Positions 1 to 4,041 of a DNA stretch of 5,382 nucleotides are shown in pieces. Origin of the DNA: an uncultured Bacteroidales bacterium (GTDB taxonomy: Bacteria; Bacteroidota; Bacteroidia; Bacteroidales; UBA932); NCBI GenBank assembly GCA_900317065.1, contig ONFK01000130.1:1-5382 (forward strand), given 5' to 3'. Position numbers and translations under genes: made by a program. Position 1 is the stretch's first letter; each line of letters begins with the position of its first letter. Below the pieces are notes generated by a model that had not been told where the DNA came from, searched no databases, and saw only the letters and a program-made list of their open reading frames with translations.

Positions 1-72
1 CATATCTATCTTGGCTGGAGCCAGCAGCACTTCCCGAAGATTATTCTTTCCTTTGCACACCCGGAGGTCTGA
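1..72 (+). CDS. Possible C-terminal end of a truncated gene
   Basis: Frame 1 is open from the window edge to a TGA at 70-72 and would encode 23 residues, including GWSQQHFPKIILSFAHPEV. The residue mix is protein-like (aromatics, prolines, no low complexity), and the stop is followed within about 100 bases by hairpins including a terminator-like one, as expected at a gene end. I do not recognise the family, and 24 open codons can occur by chance. An overlapping frame starting at 11 gives a serine- and arginine-rich product that does not look real. Confidence 0.3.
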   Translation, partial: HIYLGWSQQHFPKIILSFAHPEV

Positions 73-110
73 TGCCAGACTTCTATTGTTAACCGACGCA
101 GCGAGCGAGT

Positions 111-166
111 GCAAAGCAAGTTGGCTTACTTTGCCGAGCCGCAAGGAGGAAAAGCCCGAAGGGCTT
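111..166. other. Two adjacent RNA hairpins
   Basis: The first hairpin pairs 111-120 (GCAAAGCAAG) with 125-134 (CTTACTTTGC) around a TTGG loop, with a single C/A mismatch. The second pairs AAGCCC at 152-157 with GGGCTT at 161-166 around a GAA loop. With the terminator-like stem that follows, they make a compact run of three stems in under 100 bases. This could be the 3' untranslated end of a transcript from the left, a structured RNA, or part of a dispersed repeat. No known RNA family is recognised. Confidence 0.4.
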
Positions 167-173
167 AACACCC

Positions 174-212
174 GGTGCGGTCCTGCAGCAATGCAAGGTC
201 GCACCTTTTCTT
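174..212 (+). terminator. Terminator-like hairpin with GCAA tetraloop
   Basis: GGTGCG at 174-179 pairs with CGCACC at 200-205. The stem continues through a G/T wobble, a CC/GG step and TGCA/TGCA, with one-base bulges, and is capped by a GCAA (GNRA-type) tetraloop at 188-191. TTTTCTT follows at 206-212, which on the plus strand fits an intrinsic terminator for a gene ending to the left. It would also insulate the Fic promoter that begins about 20 bases further on. Confidence 0.5.
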
Positions 213-230
213 GCCAATTTCGTCGGATTA

Positions 231-263
231 TTTGTGAATGTTGGTAAAAAAGTGGTATATTTA
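231..263 (+). promoter_or_regulatory. Bacteroidota-type promoter of the Fic gene
   Basis: TTTG at 231-234 and TATATTTA at 256-263 match the Bacteroidota -33 TTTG and -7 TAnnTTTG elements (7 of 8 in the second), with a 21-base spacer inside the usual 19-21 range. Transcription would begin near 270. That leaves the in-frame ATG at 238 upstream of the transcript start and makes the ATG at 289 the first usable start. Confidence 0.6.
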
Positions 264-270
264 CCACCAA
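241..270. promoter_or_regulatory. Nested palindrome, candidate operator of the Fic gene
   Basis: The outer arms are TTGGT (241-245) and ACCAA (266-270). An inner palindrome TGGTA-TATT-TACCA lies at 253-266. TGGTA therefore occurs at 242-246 and 253-257, exactly 11 bases apart (one helical turn), and inverted at 262-266. The array covers the -7 element and predicted transcription start, so a bound protein would block transcription. The C-terminal winged helix of the gene product makes autoregulation the simplest explanation; this is inference. Confidence 0.45.
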
Positions 271-288
271 TTAGAAAACATTTTTGCA

Positions 289-1362
289 ATGAAGTACTTG
301 AATGTACCCAAGGCAATAGCCGCCTGGAATGCCATACAGCCTCTTTCCGACAGGGACCGCGAGCGTCTCAGCCGTAAATTTACCGTGGATTTCAACTTCA
401 ATAGCAACCACATTGAAGGCAATACCTTGACTTATGGCCAGACAGAACTGCTCCTCCTCTTCGGCAAAGTGGTCGGAGAGGCCGAGATGAAGGACCTGGA
501 GGAGATGAAGGCCAGCAACGTAGGCCTCAAGATGATGCAGGAGCAGGCAGGCATCAAGGATATGCCGCTTACCCAAAACTTCATCCGGCAGTTGCACAAG
601 ACACTCCTCAGGGAGGATTACACCGTATATCGTGAACTGCCTGGTGGCCAGCAGACCAGCTATGTCATCCACGCAGGCAGGTACAAGACTCGCCCCAACA
701 GCGTAATCACCCGCTATGGTGACCGTTTTGAGTATGCTGCTCCGGAAGAGACCGCAGCGTTGATGGCTGACCTTGTGGACTGGTACAATGAAGAGGAGAC
801 AAAAGGCAAACTCTCCCCAGTCGAACTGGCAGCGCTGTTCCATTATCGGTATATCCGGATTCACCCGTTTGAGGACGGCAACGGCCGAATCGCCAGGCTT
901 ATCGTGAATTACATCCTCGCCCGCCACGATTACCCCATGATTGTTGTCCGTAGCCGCGGAAAGAAGGATTACCTGGAGGCCTTGCATCAGGCAGACCTGG
1001 AAGTCGGTTCCACTCCCAGTATCGGTGCTCATGCCGAATTGGACAAGATCCGCCCTTTTCTCCGCTACTTCACCGCACTGGTCGCAGAGGAGATCTACAA
1101 TGACGTCCGCTTCCTGACGGAGCCTGACGAGAATGTCTGGTGGTACGACGGCCAGCGGGTCGAATTCAGAACTCCGAACTATGCCAAGATCCTTCGTATT
1201 ATGCAGTCCCAGCCTTCCGTCACCATCGACAGCCTGCGCGAGCAACTCGGCATCAACAAGTCTGCGGTGCAACGTCTGCTCTCCAGCTTGAAGGAGAAAG
1301 GCTACATCGAAGCCCGCGACAATGAAGGAGGATGGCGTGTCCTCATCACTCCGTCACTCTAA
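289..1362 (+). CDS. Fic-family AMP-transferase, class II, with C-terminal winged helix
   Basis: Predicted cytoplasmic Fic protein of 357 residues. Fic enzymes usually transfer AMP from ATP to a hydroxyl side chain of a target protein. The signature HPFEDGNGRIAR spans residues 192-203: His192 is the catalytic base, Gly197-Arg200 form the anion loop and Arg203 contacts phosphates. An N-terminal inhibitory motif SNHIEG (residues 39-44, pattern [S/T]xxxE[G/N]) places it in class II, where the glutamate blocks productive ATP binding. Residues from about 297 form a winged helix-turn-helix (NKSAVQRLLSSLKEKGYIEA), as in the Shewanella-type Fic proteins. All key residues are intact. The ATG at 289 is preferred over the one at 238 because the promoter's -7 element lies between them. 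It appears monocistronic; no antitoxin gene adjoins, as expected when the inhibitor is built in. The target is unknown. Confidence 0.93.
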   Translation: MKYLNVPKAIAAWNAIQPLSDRDRERLSRKFTVDFNFNSNHIEGNTLTYGQTELLLLFGKVVGEAEMKDLEEMKASNVGLKMMQEQAGIKDMPLTQNFIRQLHKTLLREDYTVYRELPGGQQTSYVIHAGRYKTRPNSVITRYGDRFEYAAPEETAALMADLVDWYNEEETKGKLSPVELAALFHYRYIRIHPFEDGNGRIARLIVNYILARHDYPMIVVRSRGKKDYLEALHQADLEVGSTPSIGAHAELDKIRPFLRYFTALVAEEIYNDVRFLTEPDENVWWYDGQRVEFRTPNYAKILRIMQSQPSVTIDSLREQLGINKSAVQRLLSSLKEKGYIEARDNEGGWRVLITPSL

Positions 1363-1387
1363 CCTAATGACACACTCAAGTGTAGAA

Positions 1388-1467
1388 GTCAAACTTTGTC
1401 CCCCGAAGGACTTTTTTGCGAAAAAAGTTTGACACCTCAAAAAATACGGGGACAGTAGGGGGACAAA
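1388..1467. repeat. Overlapping 10-bp inverted repeats with alternative pairings
   Basis: GTCAAACTTT (1388-1397) is perfectly complementary to AAAGTTTGAC (1424-1433), enclosing a second hairpin ACTTTTTT-GCG-AAAAAAGT (1410-1428) that shares bases with its right arm. The overlapping TTTGTCCCCC (1395-1404) is perfectly complementary to GGGGGACAAA (1458-1467). The two 10-bp stems share three bases and the second encloses the right arm of the first, so both cannot fully form together. GTCCCC-containing palindromes recall REP sequences mobilised by Y1 (RAYT) transposases, but no such gene is visible here. Confidence 0.6.
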
Positions 1468-1503
1468 CGTGAAATAGCCTTCCAGCACCGATTTCATCCT
1501 GAT

Positions 1504-1580
1504 TTAGGCCCTTATTTGAGGATGAGACGGGCTTAATGACCATCTCGTCCTCAAAACATGGCATCTCCGAGGACGAGATG
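1504..1580. repeat. Three-arm palindrome with a perfect 12-bp stem
   Basis: CATCTCGTCCTC at 1541-1552 is perfectly complementary to GAGGACGAGATG at 1569-1580, with a 16-base loop. The same central arm (1543-1555) can instead pair over 13 positions with TTTGAGGATGAGA at 1515-1527, with one G/T wobble. The outer arms are thus near-identical direct repeats competing for one partner. A further 8-position stem joins TTAGGCCC (1504-1510 region) and GGGCTTAA just after arm one. No T-run follows on either strand, so a simple intrinsic terminator is not a good fit. Confidence 0.6.
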
Positions 1581-1605
1581 TGTAAGATAAATTCGAATAT
1601 AGACG

Positions 1606-2166
1606 TCACTGCTCTGCGGCAATCTTCCTGACAATCCGGCACGGATTGCCTACGGCGATGCAGTCCGCAGGGATGTCGTGTGTGACGACAGACCCTGCGC
1701 CTATTACGGCTCTGTCGCCGATAGTCACTCCTGGCAGCACCGTAACGTTGGCGCCCAGCCAGGCATTCTCTCCAATCGTGATAGGACGGTCGTTGAAGAC
1801 GCCCTTCAGCCTTTCAACAGGGTCAATCGAATGATTGGTGCAGATTAGGCTGCATCCCGGGCCTATCAGGGCGCAATGACCAATGGTGATGATGTTGGAA
1901 TCGAGGAACGTGCAGTTCAGATTTACAAAGGCCATCCCCTTGAAGTGTATGTTCTTGCCCATGATACACTGGAAACCCGATTCTACGAACAGGTATTCAT
2001 TGTAACCTTCCACCAGTTCGCTCAGGATTTCCTTGCGTCGAGGCGATGATGGTACCGTATTGTTGAATTCGAAGCAAAGATCTTTTACCTTGTTCTGGAA
2101 GGCAATCACTTCCGGGTCGCGGCGGCTGAACTGCTCACCGCTGAGCGCTTTCTCCAGTTCTGTCAT
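1606..2166 (-). CDS. Hexapeptide-repeat sugar O-acetyltransferase (maltose/galactoside acetyltransferase type)
   Basis: A 186-residue left-handed beta-helix acetyltransferase, the usual length for the Maa/LacA/NodL group, which moves acetyl from acetyl-CoA to a sugar hydroxyl in the cytoplasm. Residues about 1-60 form the helical N-terminal maltose-acetyltransferase domain. Hexapeptide repeats follow from about 70, with NHSIDP containing the expected catalytic His112, and the classic C-terminal block ENAWLGANVTVLPGVTIG (133-150), VIGAGSVVTHDIP (154-166) and GNPCRIVR (173-180). The residue in GNPCR is usually Ala, a minor change. The gene begins nine bases after the stop of the secreted-protein gene on the same strand, so the two are probably cotranscribed from the promoter near 2555. 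The sugar acceptor cannot be told from sequence; such enzymes are often called detoxifying. Confidence 0.9.
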   Translation of the reverse strand: MTELEKALSGEQFSRRDPEVIAFQNKVKDLCFEFNNTVPSSPRRKEILSELVEGYNEYLFVESGFQCIMGKNIHFKGMAFVNLNCTFLDSNIITIGHCALIGPGCSLICTNHSIDPVERLKGVFNDRPITIGENAWLGANVTVLPGVTIGDRAVIGAGSVVTHDIPADCIAVGNPCRIVRKIAAEQ

Positions 2167-2175
2167 AGCATCATA

Positions 2176-2532
2176 TTACTTACCTGCGTTCTGCGCATTG
2201 GCCTGTAAACGCGCATTGCACTCTTCAAGCGTTTCGCCTTTGCGCTGGAACAATTTGGAGATAAACCAGTCGTTAACGCTATTGAATCCTGTGACTGCAC
2301 CGTTCTCAATGGCCTTATAGCCCTTGACCACGCCGTTTTCGATTTTGGTGAAGCCGTCCGTTACGCCTTCTGCGATTACCTTGTATCCGACTTCCACGAG
2401 TTTACCGTCGACAATGACGGTGTCTTTCATTTCTTTCTGTTCTTCCATGGTCTGCGTTGTTTGCGCTCCGGCTGCACCATAGACAAATAATGCAGCGAAG
2501 AGCATGATGAATGATTTGATAATTCGCTTCAT
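2176..2532 (-). CDS. Small secreted protein with four 11-residue repeats, function unknown
   Basis: A 118-residue protein of no family I recognise. Residues 1-23 are a clear signal peptide (basic MKRIIK, hydrophobic core, AGA before Gln24) with no lipobox cysteine, so export to the periplasm or beyond is expected. Residues 46-89 are exactly four units of 11: VEVGYKVIAEG, VTDGFTKIENG, VVKGYKAIENG, AVTGFNSVNDW, with consensus [V/A]VxG[Y/F]KxIENG. An 11-residue period fits amphipathic helices that lie on lipid or form shallow coiled coils, as in synuclein-type repeats; the fold and any lipid contact are inference. The tail is charged and glutamine/asparagine-rich with one cysteine (about residue 105). 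It is first in a likely operon with the acetyltransferase and divergent from the AraC-type regulator, which probably controls it. Confidence 0.82.
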   Translation of the reverse strand: MKRIIKSFIMLFAALFVYGAAGAQTTQTMEEQKEMKDTVIVDGKLVEVGYKVIAEGVTDGFTKIENGVVKGYKAIENGAVTGFNSVNDWFISKLFQRKGETLEECNARLQANAQNAGK

Positions 2533-2554
2533 ATCTTGTGTTATTTGTTCAGTG

Positions 2555-2585
2555 CAAAATTATCCTGTTTCCATGTCAGATGAAA
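2555..2585 (-). promoter_or_regulatory. Promoter of the secreted protein / acetyltransferase operon
   Basis: Read on the minus strand, TAATTTTG (2562-2555) is a perfect TAnnTTTG -7 element. TTTC (2585-2582) lies exactly 19 bases upstream as a 3-of-4 match to the -33 TTTG. Transcription would start close to 2548, giving a leader of roughly 15 bases before the ATG at 2532. The weak -33 element fits a promoter that needs an activator, such as the divergently encoded AraC-type protein. Confidence 0.65.
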
Positions 2586-2596
2586 GGCCGATAATT

Positions 2597-2649
2597 CCCG
2601 GAAATTGTACGATTTTCCCGAAATTCGATTTGTTATAGGAAAAATCGTA
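2597..2649. promoter_or_regulatory. Direct and inverted repeats between divergent promoters, candidate AraC-type binding sites
   Basis: CCCGGAAATTGTACGATTT (2597-2615) is followed by a shorter copy, CCCGAAATTCGATTT (2617-2631), a tandem direct repeat with one internal gap of a few bases. In addition TACGATTTT (2608-2616) is perfectly complementary to AAAATCGTA (2641-2649), whose right end abuts the regulator's -7 element. ATTGTAC occurs at 2604-2610 and again at 2665-2671. The direct repeat lies just upstream of the operon's -33 element and the inverted arm touches the regulator's own promoter, a geometry suited to activation one way and self-repression the other. Confidence 0.5.
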
Positions 2650-2657
2650 TATCTTTG
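2629..2657 (+). promoter_or_regulatory. Promoter of the AraC-type regulator
   Basis: TATCTTTG at 2650-2657 is a perfect TAnnTTTG -7 element. The nearest TTTG (2629-2632) sits 17 bases upstream, shorter than the usual 19-21, so the -33 element is uncertain. The -7 element covers the TTG at 2655 that would be the alternative upstream start, so translation should begin at the ATG at 2676, about 12 bases into the transcript. Confidence 0.5.
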
Positions 2658-2675
2658 TTGAAAGATTGTACAGAT

Positions 2676-3599
2676 ATGGCAAAGCACGATGACTTCTTCA
2701 GTGGCGACTTGTCGGCCCAAAATGTAAACCTTACTGAAACGGGATGGTACTCTTCCTTCGGGAAGGACTTCGTCATCCTCCACAATCCGGTTTATCGGTA
2801 TCAGAACCACCAGCCCTACAAACTGGACCAGGTTGCCATGATTTACTGTGAAAAAGGGATGGCCAAAGGCTCCGTAAACCTAACCCCCTACCGCTTGGAA
2901 CCTGGGGGAATGCTCATCGTCCTTTCCGGGCATATTATGGAGTCCTATGAAGTCAGCGAAGACTTTGAAGGAACGCATATTTTCATGTCAGAACGCTTCC
3001 TGAGCCGCCTGGACATAGGTGACAGCTACAAGTTCTATGATGCCGTGGAGCGCAATCCATACATCCAGCTACATGACCGAGCCTGTGATGCGATGGAGAA
3101 GTATTTCGACATGTGCCACGCGATGCTTGAAATTAAGGAGGACAACCCGAACACCGAGGAAGCCCTGCGACTGCAGACCAAGGTGTTTTTCCTTATGATG
3201 GGCTGGTTCCTCCATCAGGAGGCCTTCTCGCGGACTCTTTCTGACCGTCCGTCCGATACAATGGAGCGTTTCCTCAATTTGGTAAAGAAAAACTATCAGG
3301 AACACAGGGATGTGGAGTTCTATGCAGGTACAATGAACATGACGGCAAAGTATCTCTCCTCCGTCGTAAAGAAGACGAGCGGTAAAACTCCGCTCGAATG
3401 GATTGAGAATTATGTCATCCTGGATGCGAAAGCCCAACTCAGTTCCACGATGAATACGGTTCAGCAGATAGCCTGGAACCTGAATTTTCCGTCACAGAGC
3501 TTTTTCGGCCGATACTTCAAGCGGATTATAGGGATGTCTCCCTCCGCCTACCGCGCTAATGTAAGAGAACACAAATCCTTCTCTGAAACGGTTCGTTAA
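2676..3599 (+). CDS. AraC-family transcriptional regulator
   Basis: A 307-residue cytoplasmic DNA-binding protein. The first ~190 residues form a sensing and dimerisation half with a cupin-like start (YRLEPGGMLIVLSGH is typical of the AraC-type beta-barrel). From about residue 196 to 295 lies the two-helix-turn-helix AraC domain: the first reads around VEFYAGTMNMTAKYLSSVVK and the second around VQQIAWNLNFPSQSFFGRYF, ending in the family signature KRIIGMSPSAYR. The layout and length match the many Bacteroidota AraC regulators that sit next to the genes they control. The ATG at 2676 is chosen over the TTG at 2655 because a -7 promoter element covers the latter. The divergent secreted-protein/acetyltransferase operon is the obvious candidate target. 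The inducer is unknown; nothing in the N-terminal half identifies a ligand. Confidence 0.93.
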   Translation: MAKHDDFFSGDLSAQNVNLTETGWYSSFGKDFVILHNPVYRYQNHQPYKLDQVAMIYCEKGMAKGSVNLTPYRLEPGGMLIVLSGHIMESYEVSEDFEGTHIFMSERFLSRLDIGDSYKFYDAVERNPYIQLHDRACDAMEKYFDMCHAMLEIKEDNPNTEEALRLQTKVFFLMMGWFLHQEAFSRTLSDRPSDTMERFLNLVKKNYQEHRDVEFYAGTMNMTAKYLSSVVKKTSGKTPLEWIENYVILDAKAQLSSTMNTVQQIAWNLNFPSQSFFGRYFKRIIGMSPSAYRANVREHKSFSETVR

Positions 3600-3620
3600 A
3601 TTCCGATTTATCTAACTGTC

Positions 3621-3637
3621 AAAGTTACAACTTTTTT
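3621..3637 (+). terminator. Weak terminator-like hairpin after the AraC-type gene
   Basis: AAAGT-TACA-ACTTT forms a short A/T-rich five-base stem with a following T-run, 20 bases after the stop codon. It is weak by itself but well placed to end the regulator transcript. Confidence 0.25.
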
Positions 3638-3714
3638 CAATATGACTTCTCAAAGGCATCCTTAACTTCGTTCAAGCCCTTGGGAACACGGGTGTATCCG
3701 GCAACTTTGGACAA
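3637..3714 (-). pseudogene. Possible gene remnant or 25-residue mini-ORF
   Basis: Read on the minus strand from a TTG at 3714 to a TGA at 3639-3637, this stretch encodes 25 residues including VAGYTRVPKGLNEVKDAFEK. The codons (CGT, CCC, AAG, AAC, GAA, GAT, GCC, GAG) and the lysine/glutamate-rich amphipathic ending look coding, unlike the A/T-rich sequence around it. There is no ATG, and the frame upstream runs into a stop inside the tRNA-Met terminator. It may be the leftover 3' end of a gene lost by deletion or a small peptide gene with a TTG start. Chance is not excluded and no family is recognised. Confidence 0.3.
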
Positions 3715-3725
3715 TGGTAATATAT

Positions 3726-3754
3726 AAAAAAACCATCACTGAGGACAGTGACGG
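3726..3754 (-). terminator. Intrinsic terminator of tRNA-Met
   Basis: On the minus strand CCGTCACTG pairs with CAGTGATGG (one G/T wobble) around a TCCT loop (plus-strand 3733-3754), followed directly by seven T residues (plus-strand A-run 3726-3732). This is a classical Rho-independent terminator about 33 bases beyond the 3' end of the tRNA. Confidence 0.8.
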
Positions 3755-3786
3755 GCATATATAGAGAATTTCGAAATTTCGGATGG

Positions 3787-3863
3787 TGGTAGCGGGAGTG
3801 GGTCACGATCCCACGACCTCCGGATTATGAATCCGACGCTCTAACCAGCTGAGCTACCCCGCC
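3787..3863 (-). tRNA. tRNA-Met (CAT anticodon), elongator type
   Basis: A 77-base cloverleaf with an encoded CCA end. The acceptor arm GGCGGGG pairs with TCCCGCT (G/T wobbles at both ends), the D-arm is GCTC/GAGC, the anticodon stem TCGGA/TCCGG carries loop TTCATAA (anticodon CAT), and the T-stem is GTGGG/CCCAC. It lacks the three consecutive G-C pairs of an initiator anticodon stem, so it is an elongator. A CAT-anticodon tRNA-Ile, modified to read ATA, cannot be fully excluded by eye. The T-loop is ATCGTGA, with A54 and T58 instead of the near-universal T54 and A58. No clear promoter lies in the 44 bases between it and tRNA-Gln. Confidence 0.93.
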
Positions 3864-3883
3864 ATCAGGCGTTTTTTTCAAAA

Positions 3884-3906
3884 AAAATCAGCACGAAGCT
3901 GATTTT
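3884..3906 (-). terminator. Intrinsic terminator between tRNA-Gln and tRNA-Met
   Basis: AAAATCAGC (3884-3892) and GCTGATTTT (3898-3906) form a perfect nine-base stem with a five-base loop. Read on the minus strand it starts two bases after tRNA-Gln and ends in a run of eight T residues, a textbook terminator. It stands between two same-strand tRNA genes, so tRNA-Met would need read-through or its own start. Confidence 0.75.
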
Positions 3907-3907
3907 G

Positions 3908-3978
3908 TTGAGATGGAAGGATTCGAACCCTCACTGACAGAGCCAGAATCTGTAGTGCTACCATTACACCACATCTCA
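3908..3978 (-). tRNA. tRNA-Gln (CTG anticodon)
   Basis: A 71-base cloverleaf. Acceptor TGAGATG pairs perfectly with CATCTCA, including the U1-A72 pair typical of glutamine tRNAs. The D-arm is GTGT/GCAC, the anticodon stem ACAGA/TCTGT holds loop TTCTGGC (anticodon CTG, reading CAG), and the T-stem GAGGG/CCTTC holds a standard TTCGAAT loop. The discriminator is A, followed by CAA, so the CCA end is not encoded and must be added by the CCA-adding enzyme, unlike the neighbouring tRNA-Met. Confidence 0.95.
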
Positions 3979-3986
3979 ATAGGTGC

Positions 3987-4002
3987 CCGTTTCGCAAAAC
4001 GG
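3987..4002 (-). other. Small hairpin in the tRNA-Gln leader
   Basis: CCGTTT (3987-3992) and AAACGG (3997-4002) form a six-base stem with a four-base loop, just downstream of the promoter and upstream of the mature tRNA 5' end. It would fold in the 5' leader removed by RNase P; no function can be assigned. Confidence 0.4.
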
Positions 4003-4006
4003 ACTG

Positions 4007-4037
4007 CAAAGGTACAATACTTTTGCTAATTTGCAAA
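4007..4037 (-). promoter_or_regulatory. Bacteroidota promoter of the tRNA genes
   Basis: On the minus strand TTTG (4037-4034) and TACCTTTG (4014-4007) match both consensus elements perfectly with a 19-base spacer. Transcription would start around 4000, about 20-25 bases before the tRNA-Gln 5' end. The -33 element begins four bases past the stop codon of the phosphatase gene, so the units are packed tightly. Confidence 0.85.
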
Positions 4038-4041
4038 AAAA

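Larger units (their letters stand above)
1363..1605. repeat. Convergent intergenic region rich in inverted repeats (probable dispersed repeat)
   Basis: This 243-base gap between two converging genes contains several long inverted repeats: 1388-1397 with 1424-1433 (10 bp), 1395-1404 with 1458-1467 (10 bp, TTTGTCCCCC/GGGGGACAAA), a hairpin at 1410-1428, and 1541-1552 with 1569-1580 (12 bp). GGGGACA also occurs as a direct repeat at 1448 and 1459. A minus-strand frame across 1376-1642 could encode 88 residues, but it overlaps the acetyltransferase 3' end, shows no domain and reads straight through the palindromes. I read the region as a REP- or MITE-like element that may also end transcription from both sides. 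The repeat's presence elsewhere in the genome is inferred, not seen. Confidence 0.5.

Noticed and set aside
11..247. A 78-residue plus-strand frame at the left edge
   Set aside because: It crosses three hairpins, ends in the Fic promoter and has an arginine/serine-rich composition with no recognisable feature.
238..288. ATG at 238 as the Fic start
   Set aside because: It lies upstream of the -7 promoter element, and its extra 17 residues (MLVKKWYIYHQ...) are encoded by the operator-like palindrome; the ATG at 289 begins the normal Fic N-terminus.
271..1272. A 333-residue open frame on the minus strand opposite the Fic gene
   Set aside because: It lies wholly within the Fic gene, whose motifs are unmistakable, and its translation has no domain; GC-rich codons on one strand commonly leave the other open.
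1376..1642. An 88-residue minus-strand frame in the convergent gap
   Set aside because: It overlaps the acetyltransferase 3' end, reads through the long palindromes and shows no domain, so it is better explained as part of a repeat.
3620..3654. Minus-strand TAACTTTG (3627-3620) with TTTG upstream, as an antisense promoter toward the AraC gene
   Set aside because: The spacer is about 23 bases, outside the usual 19-21, and the same bases form the weak AraC terminator hairpin.
3767..3778. Perfect 12-bp palindrome AATTTCGAAATT beside tRNA-Met
   Set aside because: It lies between the tRNA end and its terminator, is A/T-rich with no loop, and has no promoter to regulate; possibly chance.
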